NCBI GenBank assembly: GCA_034436335.1 | Contig: DAOTVO010000004.1 | Coordinates: 1-56,280, forward strand | Origin: UBA877 sp034436335 | Lineage (GTDB): Bacteria > Chloroflexota > Anaerolineae > Anaerolineales > Villigracilaceae | Direction: 5' to 3' | DNA length: 56,280 nt | Shown here: positions 30,749 through 39,722 of the stretch, one piece after another | How positions within the stretch are numbered: the first letter of the stretch is position 1 | How the letters are laid out: each line of letters starts with the position of its first letter | Notes under the pieces: model-generated | What the model was told of the DNA's origin: nothing | What the model saw: the letters and a program-made list of their open reading frames with translations, nothing else | Database searches by the model: none | Program-made: the position numbers and the translations under genes

Positions 30749-32089
30749 TTATAAGTTGGGTTTATCTAACATGGCCTGGATTTTTTCTAGAGTTTCGAGC
30801 GTTTCTTTAGCAAGATAGGCTCTTAAGAGAGGATCGTTTAAGGCTTCTGAAAGGATGCTAGCAAGCGAAAGGAGCAAGGGTTCGTTATATTGTTTGCTCT
30901 TGTTTTTCTCTAATCCATCGGCAATTGCCAAAATCATGTCTCTTTGGGCCTCGGCGCGTGCTTTTTCTTGTAAGCGGATTTCTTGAGCCTTGCTTTCTCC
31001 GGCACGTAGGGTGGCGATACGCTCGCCTTGCGCTTTCCAATACTCTTCTTGGAGAGCGCGAATTTCTTCCGGGATTTCCACTTTGGTAATTTGGAAATCT
31101 AGCACATAGACGCCAAAGGCTTGGGTTGCTTTGTTCAATTTTTCGCTGACTTGGTTGAGAGTCTCTGGGGCTAGAATTTGACCGCTTTCGTGTTCGGCTA
31201 AGAGTAGGTCGTCTAAAGTGCGTTGGCCGATGTGCTCGGGTAGGATGCCCGTTACTTGTCCCCAAGCAGCATCTACCCAATTGAATTCAACAGGGTCTTT
31301 CTGGGGGTCTGGCCAGCGTAGGGCAATTCTTTCAATAGCCTTTTTTACTGCCTCTGGGTCGTAAGGAAAAATGAGACCTGCCTGGGGATCGAGTTTATCG
31401 GGAGAGCCGATGCGGCATTCCAGACGAGCGGTAAGCGTGACCTGAATACCGTCCTTTGTCCAAACTGAAAATTTGCTTTCTTTTACTTTTGGGCGCAGGT
31501 CGACAATGTATTTGATGGTTTCGTGCCAATCTAGAAATGGCGTATTTGCTCCTGGGCCAACTACGCGCGAAAAGCGATTGCCGCGTTCGAGATAAAGTGC
31601 CCAGCCATCAAACACAATCAGCAAGATCGGACCTCCCATATTTTGCGCCATCCAGCCTGGCCAGTCATCTTTTTTTTCCAATTCGCCATCTTTTGCCAAA
31701 ATATACTTAAACTGAGAAAAATTGGCCAACGGGCCGGGCAAACGGATTTTTCCATTCAGGCGGTACTTCAGGATTTTTTGTGCGTTGATATACTCAGGCG
31801 GTTGATAGAATTTCCGGAAGAAGTCAGCGGCAAAGCGAAAAGCGGTTCTCTGAAGGTAGAGAAGTATAAGCAAGAAAATAACTACGACAAGCAGTATTCC
31901 GATGAATTTCCACAGAATCCAATGGCTTAAAAAGTATAACGACAGGACGAGAATGTAAAGCATGGTGGCTATCAAGCCACTGTCGCCGATAGCCAAGGAG
32001 GCTCTGCGTCGTTCGGAGTCCCGATATGCCTCATCTCGTGTATAAGCGGTTTGCCACTCGGCCACTGTTTTGGGCGCTCTGAAAGTCAT
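30749..32089 (-). CDS. SPFH/stomatin-like membrane protein (second of pair)
   Basis: A 446-residue protein. Two membrane helices lie near residues 37-80 (LIATMLYILVLSLYFL and ILLVVVIFLLILLYL), followed by a beta-rich SPFH (band 7) domain (LLIVFDGWALYLERGNRFSRVVGPG and SVWTKDGIQVTLTARLECRIG). A charged coiled coil follows (EEYWKAQGERIATLRAGESKAQEIRLQ split over about residues 335-375), then a helical tail. SPFH proteins form large membrane cages or scaffolds. The ATG at 32089 overlaps the upstream stop (ATGA). The gene is AT-rich compared with its neighbours. Confidence 0.8.
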   Translation of the reverse strand: MTFRAPKTVAEWQTAYTRDEAYRDSERRRASLAIGDSGLIATMLYILVLSLYFLSHWILWKFIGILLVVVIFLLILLYLQRTAFRFAADFFRKFYQPPEYINAQKILKYRLNGKIRLPGPLANFSQFKYILAKDGELEKKDDWPGWMAQNMGGPILLIVFDGWALYLERGNRFSRVVGPGANTPFLDWHETIKYIVDLRPKVKESKFSVWTKDGIQVTLTARLECRIGSPDKLDPQAGLIFPYDPEAVKKAIERIALRWPDPQKDPVEFNWVDAAWGQVTGILPEHIGQRTLDDLLLAEHESGQILAPETLNQVSEKLNKATQAFGVYVLDFQITKVEIPEEIRALQEEYWKAQGERIATLRAGESKAQEIRLQEKARAEAQRDMILAIADGLEKNKSKQYNEPLLLSLASILSEALNDPLLRAYLAKETLETLEKIQAMLDKPNL

Positions 32090-33786
32090 TGCCTCTCCTT
32101 TTTCTCGGGGAAGAAAGTGGTTTGCCAATTTCGCAAGTAGTTTTGCATTTCGGAGATTCTCTTTTCCATTTCAGGATTTTGAGAATCGGTTGGCGTTTGT
32201 CGAATGAAGTCTTGCAAAGCGCTCAAGAAACGTGACTCAATAACATAACGAGGCAATTGTGGATGTATCTCTTTCGTTTTTTGCAACCCATCTGCAATAG
32301 CCTCCAGGAGAATTTTGTGGGCATATACGCGTGCTTCTTGCTGCATTTTCTCGGCTTCGGCTGCCGCATTCGCCAGAATAGACAAGCGCTTTTGCTGCCA
32401 AAGAGATTTCCAGCCGGCAATTTGTTGCTCTGAAATTGGAGAAATTTTCCCTTCTTGAGTGATAAAGGAAAAATTGACAATTCTGGCTGCATACAGCAAA
32501 ATACCGGCCGCTCTGAGCAGGGGCGTTGTATTCGTCTTGAGTTCATCTGCAATCGCATTCAAAGCGCTGGCATATTTCTCATCGTTGCTCGGCCGCCAGA
32601 GTTCGTCCAGATTTTTCTTGGAAATGATTTGACGCGCCTCGCCCTCGATGACTTTGAGTGCCCATCGGTCCCACGGAATGATAAATTTTGGATCGTCTGC
32701 CAGACTGCTCGTTGTGCTAATTGTGGCACGTATGCGTGCTCGTGAGAACCAAAAACTGCCGGCTGTGTAATCTAGTTTATCTGCGCCGCGCAAAAGAGGA
32801 TTGCGTCTGCGCAAGTCTTCGTATGTCTTGTCGTCCCAATTTTCGTTGTCAATGCGAAAGGCGCAAAAGACCACGGCTTTGAAACTGATGCCGTCTTTGC
32901 TGACAACGTCAATCTCGCTGGTGCGTAACTGCAAACGCAAATCTATGATTTGGAAAGGCCGCTCCAGTTTGCCGGTGAACACGACTCCCGGCCCGTCCAC
33001 GCGTCGGAATTCATGGCCGGCTGTAATTGCCGCAACTTGATGTGACTTGGTATAGAGCAGACCAGGCACCGGATAATCCCACGTGAAATCGCCTGAGATG
33101 CGCGTTTCGGGCGTTTCCCAGGCATGCTTGCCTACAACCAAGATAGGAAGTTGTAGCCCCCACGTGAAGGCGGCCAAAATCTTGAAACGCTTCCACTTCT
33201 CGCTACGGCTTTGGGCTTTTTCTTCCACCGTCTGCTCAGCGCTTTCCGGATACGAGCAAGGCAAAAGGACATCTGATAAATGATAGAGCAGGACATAATA
33301 GGAAAACAGCAGCGGCAGCGAGACGAAGAAAATGCCGATCCATTTTTGTACAAGCCAGCCGAATAAGAGTACGGCTAAATGCAAGAATAAAGACGTTATC
33401 CAGCGTTTCTCGCCATGTTTTTTTGCAAAGATTGCAAGAATTCCTAACGCAATTAGACCGGCTTCAATCCATTGGACAGCCCAGAAGAGCCATCCTGCCC
33501 CTCGTGTTAGGATTGTCAAAAACTTTGTCCCGAAAAAGATCGCTTCAAGGATGATCGGCAGTCCCCAGAAAACCAGTATTAACCCAAGAATGAAGAGCAA
33601 GTATATGGTTGCTTGAAAAAATATCTCACTGCGCGTTAATTTAGGCGTTTTCCTTTCTTGGATCGCCTGTTGATATTTCTGGATATTCCTGATGACATAC
33701 ACGCTCCAGGCAGAAAACAGGCCCACAATGGCAAGAAGGGTCAGCACAATGCCGATACCGTGATTGATGGCGTCGAAGAGTGTCAT
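32086..33786 (-). CDS. SPFH/stomatin-like membrane protein (first of pair)
   Basis: A 566-residue protein with about five or six N-terminal membrane helices in the first 175 residues (for example IGIVLTLLAIVGLFSAWSV and IYLLFILGLILVFWGLPII). A band-7-like region follows (AGHEFRRVDGPGVVFTGKLERPF and EIDVVSKDGISFKAVVFCAFRI), then a coiled-coil and helical C-terminus rich in Ala, Glu and Gln. The GPGVVF and DGISF motifs match those of its downstream partner, so the two may co-assemble. It is the first gene of the operon, about 55 nt from its promoter. Confidence 0.78.
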   Translation of the reverse strand: MTLFDAINHGIGIVLTLLAIVGLFSAWSVYVIRNIQKYQQAIQERKTPKLTRSEIFFQATIYLLFILGLILVFWGLPIILEAIFFGTKFLTILTRGAGWLFWAVQWIEAGLIALGILAIFAKKHGEKRWITSLFLHLAVLLFGWLVQKWIGIFFVSLPLLFSYYVLLYHLSDVLLPCSYPESAEQTVEEKAQSRSEKWKRFKILAAFTWGLQLPILVVGKHAWETPETRISGDFTWDYPVPGLLYTKSHQVAAITAGHEFRRVDGPGVVFTGKLERPFQIIDLRLQLRTSEIDVVSKDGISFKAVVFCAFRIDNENWDDKTYEDLRRRNPLLRGADKLDYTAGSFWFSRARIRATISTTSSLADDPKFIIPWDRWALKVIEGEARQIISKKNLDELWRPSNDEKYASALNAIADELKTNTTPLLRAAGILLYAARIVNFSFITQEGKISPISEQQIAGWKSLWQQKRLSILANAAAEAEKMQQEARVYAHKILLEAIADGLQKTKEIHPQLPRYVIESRFLSALQDFIRQTPTDSQNPEMEKRISEMQNYLRNWQTTFFPEKKERQ

Positions 33787-33821
33787 GAGAAACTGCCTCC
33801 CTGCAGTTTCAATAAACTTGC

Positions 33822-33869
33822 TTGACGATGGATAAAATCAGTATATACTTTCGCCGTTATACTTGTCAA
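33822..33869. promoter_or_regulatory. Near-symmetric divergent promoter (SPFH operon / PHP gene)
   Basis: Plus strand: TTGACG (33822-33827), 16-nt spacer, TATACT (33844-33849). Minus strand: TTGACA (33869-33864), 18-nt spacer, TATACT (33845-33840). The two -10 boxes overlap in the perfect palindrome AGTATATACT (33840-33849), and the outer arms GCTTGAC (33820-33826) and GTCAAGC (33865-33871) are exact inverted repeats. Polymerase can bind only one way at a time, so the two units should compete. Confidence 0.8.
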
Positions 33870-33879
33870 GCGAAACGCC

Positions 33880-34527
33880 ATGATTCGCATAGACTTTCAC
33901 ACCCACACCTCCGCCTCCAAAGACTCGCTCACCTCGCCCGAATCCCTCGTCCGGGCGGCGCGGCGGCGCGGACTGGACCGGTTGGTGGTCACCGACCACA
34001 ATACCATCGCCGGGGCGCGGGTCGCGCAGGCCCTCGACCCGCAACTGGTCATCGTCGGCGAGGAGATTATGACCACACATGGCGAAATCCTGGCCGCTTT
34101 TGTGACCGAGGAAGTGCCGCCTGGCCTTTCCCCGCAGGAGACCATCCGCAGGCTCCGTGACCAGGGCGCGTTCATCAGCGTTTCTCATCCCTTCGATAGT
34201 TGGCGCAGCGGCGCGTGGAAGCCGGAAGATTTGCTCGAAATTGTCCCGCTCGTGGATGCCATTGAAATCTTCAACGCCCGCTGTATGCTGAGCCGCGACA
34301 ACCTCAAAGCACAGGAATTTGCCCGTCAGCACGGCCTGCCCGGCACGGCCGGCTCGGACGCGCACGCCGCCTTCGAGATCGGAGCGGCCTGTCTGGTCCT
34401 GCCGCCGTTCGAGGGTCCGGAGGGGCTGCGGGCGATCGTCCGGTTAGGGAAAATCCAGGGGCGGCTGTCGCCGTTCTGGGTCCATTTTTCGTCGCGGTTT
34501 GCCCGCATCCGCAAAACAGTTGTATAA
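33880..34527 (+). CDS. PHP-domain metal-dependent phosphoesterase
   Basis: A 215-residue PHP-family protein with the four metal-binding motifs: DFHTHTSASKDS, TDHNTIAG, the GEEIMTTHGE segment, and SHPFD with GSDAHAAFEIG near the C-terminus. It resembles the small stand-alone PHP enzymes that hydrolyse nucleotide or phosphate esters. The substrate is unknown. It is divergent from the SPFH operon with a shared promoter, and its TAA stop lies inside the -10 box of the tRNA gene that follows. Confidence 0.88.
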   Translation: MIRIDFHTHTSASKDSLTSPESLVRAARRRGLDRLVVTDHNTIAGARVAQALDPQLVIVGEEIMTTHGEILAAFVTEEVPPGLSPQETIRRLRDQGAFISVSHPFDSWRSGAWKPEDLLEIVPLVDAIEIFNARCMLSRDNLKAQEFARQHGLPGTAGSDAHAAFEIGAACLVLPPFEGPEGLRAIVRLGKIQGRLSPFWVHFSSRFARIRKTVV

Positions 34528-34528
34528 T
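34523..34528 (+). promoter_or_regulatory. -10 box of the tRNA-Leu gene
   Basis: TATAAT lies 9 nt before the first base of the tRNA and contains the stop codon of the PHP gene (TAA, 34525-34527). Confidence 0.6.
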
Positions 34529-34537
34529 TGCCCCCAC

Positions 34538-34623
34538 GGGGCGGTGGCGGAACTGGCAGACGCAGGGGACTTAAAATCCTCCGGAGGTGATACTCCTTGT
34601 GGGTTCGACCCCCACCCGCCCTA
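34538..34623 (+). tRNA. tRNA-Leu (anticodon UAA)
   Basis: An 86-nt class II tRNA. The acceptor strand GGGGCGG (34538-34544) pairs with CCGCCCT (34616-34622), with a G-U at the first pair. The D-arm is GCG/CGC, the anticodon stem is GGGGA/TCCTC, and the anticodon loop CTTAAAA gives TAA at 34572-34574. The long variable arm has a GGAG/CTCC stem, and the T-arm is GTGGG-TTCGACC-CCCAC. The discriminator is A34623, as expected for leucine. The 3' CCA is not encoded. Confidence 0.95.
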
Positions 34624-34629
34624 CTCAGG

Positions 34630-34650
34630 CGCCGCAGCCGCGGCGTTTTT
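34630..34650 (+). terminator. Terminator of the tRNA gene
   Basis: CGCCGC (34630-34635), a 4-nt loop and GCGGCG (34640-34645) are followed by TTTTT. It lies 7 nt after the tRNA. Confidence 0.85.
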
Positions 34651-34703
34651 CTTTTGTGACACCTTGCGCCGGAAACAGGAAAAATGTCCATAGGGGGGAA
34701 GGG

Positions 34704-34709
34704 TATAAT
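34704..34709 (+). promoter_or_regulatory. -10 box of fhs
   Basis: TATAAT lies 37 nt before ATG 34747. A GGAAAGGA ribosome-binding sequence follows in the leader. Confidence 0.55.
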
Positions 34710-34746
34710 CTAATCAACGCCTTTGTCTTCACGGAAAGGATACGCC

Positions 34747-36651
<1,905 letters not shown>

Positions 36652-36664
36652 TTGTTTCCCTGCC

Positions 36665-36693
36665 AGTAGGTCGGATTGCCAATCCGACCTACT
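36665..36693. repeat. REP-like palindrome with 13-bp arms after fhs
   Basis: AGTAGGTCGGATT (36665-36677), a 3-nt centre and its exact complement (36681-36693) are followed by TCTTTTT. It can act as the fhs terminator. Related palindromes are at 36701, 44228, 46645 and 48823. Confidence 0.75.
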
Positions 36694-36700
36694 TCTTTTT

Positions 36701-36724
36701 CAGGTTGGATTACAGTCCAACCTG
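36701..36724. repeat. Second palindrome after fhs
   Basis: CAGGTTGGA (36701-36709) and TCCAACCTG (36716-36724) form a 9-bp stem with a 6-nt loop, followed by CCTTTTTG. It sits 7 nt after the first palindrome and shares the AGGT-GGA...TCC-ACCT framework. Confidence 0.65.
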
Positions 36725-36749
36725 CCTTTTTGTGTGGAAGGATTGACCG

Positions 36750-38174
36750 ATGGACCTCGACCCCGCCGCACTGACCGTTTCCTCCGCCCTGGCCTCGCTC
36801 CGCGCCGGAGAGTTCACCGCTGCGGGACTGACCGAAGCCTGCCTCCGTCAAATTGGCCGCTTCGACCCCCAGATCAACGCCTTCCTCACCCCCGCGCCCG
36901 AACTGGCCGTCCAGGCAGCGTTGCAGGCCGACTCACTCTATGCCCGCCGTCCGTCCAATTTGCTCGACCTGCCCCTGCTTGGCGTTCCGCTGGCCGTCAA
37001 AGACCTCTTCGACACGGCCGAGATTCGCACCACCGGCGGCTCGAAATTCTTCGCCCAAAACGTCCCAGCAGAAGACGCCGATGCGGTGCTGCGGCTCAAA
37101 CTGGCCGGGGCCGTGCTTTTGGGCAAGACCAACACCCACGAGATTGCCCTCGGCGTGACCGGCGTCAACCCGCACTACGGGGCGGTGAAGAACCCCTGGG
37201 ACGCGACGCGCGTCACCGGCGGCTCCTCTTCCGGCTCGGCAGCCGCCGTCGCAACGGGCATGTGCTTGGCCGCCTTGGGCACCGACACGGGCGGTAGCAT
37301 CCGCATCCCGGCCTCGCTGTGCGGCGTCGTCGGGCTGAAGCCCACCTACGGACGCGTCAGTTTGCGCGGGGTGCTGCCCCTCTCCTGGAATCTCGACCAC
37401 GTCGGGCCGCTCACGCACACGGTCCGCGACGCGGCGCTCCTGCTTCAGGTGTTGGCCGGTTTCGACCCGCACGACCCCGCCTCGGCGGACCTCCCTGTGG
37501 ACGATTATCTCACCCACTTGGAAGATGGCGTCGGCGGCTGGCGCGTGGCGCTGGCCGCGGGAGAGTACGTCGAAGCCTGCGAACCGGCGATTTGGCAGGG
37601 CGTTCAGGATGCGGCGCAGCGTCTCAAAGACCTGGGCGCGCAGGTGGAAAAGGTGGACCTCTCTTGGCTGACCGAGTTGGCGCAGGCGAACACGCGCATG
37701 ACCCAGGCCGACGCGGCTGCCTTTCATCGTCAGCGGCTGGTCGAGCATCCCGACTGGTTCGGCACGGATGTCCGTCAGCGGCTGGAGACGGGCGCGGCGC
37801 TCTCATCCACCGAGTACGCGCTGGCGAGGCGGACGCAGGCCGAAGGTCGCCGCCGCTTCGAGATGTTCTTCACCAAGTACGATTTGCTCGTCCTTCCGAC
37901 CACCCCCATCCCCGCTCCCCCCATTGAGGGGACGCAGGCACTCGAGGCTGCCCGCCGCCTGACGCGCTTCACCGCTCCCTTCAACCTGGCCGGTCTTCCC
38001 GCGCTTTCCCTCCCTTGTGGCCTGGCAGACGGCCTGCCCTTTGGCGTCCAGTTAGTCACGCGGCACTGGGGTGAAGCGAAGTTGCTGCGGGCGGGGCATG
38101 CCCTCGAGATGGCTATTTCTGCAGACAGGCCACCAGATTGGCGAGTTCCCCCTCTGGTGCGGCGGGCAGGCTGA
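36750..38174 (+). CDS. Amidase signature family hydrolase
   Basis: A 474-residue amidase-signature enzyme with the Ser-cisSer-Lys triad: Lys in PLAVKDLFDTA, and both serines in VTGGSSSGSAAAVA, followed by GTDTGGSIRIPASLCGVVGLKPT. It resembles GatA, but gatB and gatC are not adjacent and the C-terminal part (YALARRTQAEGRRRFEMFF) is of the general amidase type. It may hydrolyse small amides such as ureido or aryl compounds. Its last 62 nt overlap the convergent lipoprotein gene. Confidence 0.88.
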   Translation: MDLDPAALTVSSALASLRAGEFTAAGLTEACLRQIGRFDPQINAFLTPAPELAVQAALQADSLYARRPSNLLDLPLLGVPLAVKDLFDTAEIRTTGGSKFFAQNVPAEDADAVLRLKLAGAVLLGKTNTHEIALGVTGVNPHYGAVKNPWDATRVTGGSSSGSAAAVATGMCLAALGTDTGGSIRIPASLCGVVGLKPTYGRVSLRGVLPLSWNLDHVGPLTHTVRDAALLLQVLAGFDPHDPASADLPVDDYLTHLEDGVGGWRVALAAGEYVEACEPAIWQGVQDAAQRLKDLGAQVEKVDLSWLTELAQANTRMTQADAAAFHRQRLVEHPDWFGTDVRQRLETGAALSSTEYALARRTQAEGRRRFEMFFTKYDLLVLPTTPIPAPPIEGTQALEAARRLTRFTAPFNLAGLPALSLPCGLADGLPFGVQLVTRHWGEAKLLRAGHALEMAISADRPPDWRVPPLVRRAG

Positions 38175-38835
38175 CCAGCACCGGGACATTCGCTGCCGAA
38201 TAGACGGCTTCGACATCTGCGGCAAGCAGGCTGCGGGTCAGCAGGCCGACCGCCTGGACATCCCCGGCGACAGCCTGCGCCATCGCTTCGGGACCCGCGG
38301 CCAGCCGCGCGGTCGAGACGACCGGCGCGCCGCCCAGGGCTGTTGCCTCGAAAATCTGCTGGAGGTCTTCCCCCCTCGCGAATACCCACACCTGAACGGG
38401 CGCGTCTTTCCCGCCGACTGCCTGCCAGTTCGAGACTGCTCCCGTGAACAGGGCCAGCACGTCCCCGGCGCTCAAACTGCGGACGGGATTTTGCGGATTG
38501 ACGATGACCACGATTTCTTCGCTGTCAATCTGGTAGGCGAGGCCGCTTAGGTCGCGGTCTCCCAGGCGCAGGGTCAGGTCGGCGCTTTGCGGGTCAAGCA
38601 GACCGACCGGGCGTTGTTCCAGGGCAAGAGCGCTTTCCCCGGCGCAGTCGTTCAGTTTGCTCAGCCAGGGACGGGTGGCGAAGGTATATTGGACGCGTAG
38701 AATCGCCGGCGGGGTGGGGGAGGCGGGGGTGCAGGAGGTGAGGAGGAAGAAAGAAGTGAGAAGGAAAAGGGAAAAAGGGGGAAGGGAAAAGGGAAAAGGG
38801 CGGAGGAAAGAAGTGAGAGGGGAGGGGGTGGACAT
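38113..38835 (-). CDS. Lipoprotein, phosphate-binding-protein-like (PBP domain)
   Basis: A 240-residue periplasmic-binding-protein-like protein. The N-terminus is a lipoprotein signal with lipobox LTSC at about residues 31-34, encoded by a nearly pure oligopyrimidine tract. The mature part (VQYTFATRPWLSKLNDC, IVVIVNPQNPVRSLSAGDVLALFTG split over about residues 110-135, NWQAVGGKDAPVQVW) matches PstS-type ligand-binding domains. No permease or ATPase genes are near. It lies 8 nt downstream of uppP and overlaps the amidase by 62 nt at its 3' end. Confidence 0.8.
   Translation of the reverse strand: MSTPSPLTSFLRPFPFSLPPFSLFLLTSFFLLTSCTPASPTPPAILRVQYTFATRPWLSKLNDCAGESALALEQRPVGLLDPQSADLTLRLGDRDLSGLAYQIDSEEIVVIVNPQNPVRSLSAGDVLALFTGAVSNWQAVGGKDAPVQVWVFARGEDLQQIFEATALGGAPVVSTARLAAGPEAMAQAVAGDVQAVGLLTRSLLAADVEAVYSAANVPVLVSLPAAPEGELANLVACLQK
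38712..38832 (-). repeat. Oligopyrimidine repeat tract encoding a signal peptide
   Basis: On the coding (minus) strand about 120 nt are almost only C and T. The 13-mer TCTCACTTCTTTC occurs twice exactly (plus positions 38749-38761 and 38806-38818). The tract encodes the Leu/Phe/Ser/Pro-rich signal peptide of the lipoprotein and resembles the non-coding tracts at 3474-3536 and 5863-5909. Confidence 0.65.
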
Positions 38836-38843
38836 GGGAAGGC

Positions 38844-39647
38844 CTAGACCAGATGGATAACCAGGACAATCAGGCCGAGGGCAGCGCAGTAGGCGGCGAA
38901 GACGTAGAGGGAGTGTTTGCCGAGATAGGCGAGCAGCCATCGGATGGCCAGCCAGCCGACGATAGCGGCGGTGACGAAGCCGACCGTCAGCGGCAGGAGG
39001 AAACTGCCCAGGTTGGGCATTTTGAGCACGTCCAGCATTTCGTAGCCCCCGGCGGCCAGCATGACCGGCACCGACATCAGAAAGGCGAAGCGGGCGGCGG
39101 AGGGCCGGTCGAAGCCGCGCAACATGCCGGCCGAGATGGTCGTGCCGGAGCGCGAGGCGCCCGGAAAGACCGAGATGACCTGAAAGAGGCCGATGATGAG
39201 GGCGTCGAGCCAGGTCATCGAGTCCAGGCGGCGGGATTTCTTTGTCAGCCACTCGGCCAGGGTCAGCAGGAGGGCGGCGGCGAAGAGACGGATGGCGGCT
39301 TCGAGCAGGGGCTGCCGGAAGAGGGCCTCCACCGCGTCCTTGAGCAGGTATCCGGCCAGCAGGGCGGGAATCGTGGCGAGGAGGATGTAGAGACCGAGAT
39401 TCCTTTCAGGGGTCGAATGTCGAAAGTCGAAGGTCGCTTTGGCGATGGCGAGCAGATCTTTCCAGTAGAAGGCAAAGAGCGAAACCAGCGTGCCGAGTTG
39501 AACGATGACCAGGAACGAGAACATGGCATCGTTGGCAGGCAGGCCGAGCAGGTGCTGTCCAATCAGCAGGTGGGCGGTGGAGGAGACGGGGATGAATTCG
39601 GTCAAGCCCTGCAGGAGGCCGAGGAGGAAGGAGTGGAGGAGGGTCAT
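38844..39647 (-). CDS. uppP: Undecaprenyl-diphosphatase
   Basis: A 267-residue polytopic membrane enzyme that regenerates undecaprenyl phosphate for cell-wall synthesis (BacA type). The two active-site signatures are present: LLQGLTEFIPVSSTAHL near the N-terminus and VFPGASRSGTTISAGM in the middle. About seven or eight membrane helices are visible. Overproduction of such enzymes gives bacitracin resistance. The lipoprotein gene follows closely in the same direction. Confidence 0.96.
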   Translation of the reverse strand: MTLLHSFLLGLLQGLTEFIPVSSTAHLLIGQHLLGLPANDAMFSFLVIVQLGTLVSLFAFYWKDLLAIAKATFDFRHSTPERNLGLYILLATIPALLAGYLLKDAVEALFRQPLLEAAIRLFAAALLLTLAEWLTKKSRRLDSMTWLDALIIGLFQVISVFPGASRSGTTISAGMLRGFDRPSAARFAFLMSVPVMLAAGGYEMLDVLKMPNLGSFLLPLTVGFVTAAIVGWLAIRWLLAYLGKHSLYVFAAYCAALGLIVLVIHLV

Positions 39648-39722
39648 GGGATTCCTGAAATGTAGTTTGATTCAACACCAAGGGGAACACAAGGCACACA
39701 AAGAAAAATCGTGAACCTTTGT

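Noticed and set aside
36750..38174. Assignment of the amidase as GatA
   Set aside because: gatB and gatC are not adjacent and the C-terminal part fits general amidases better.
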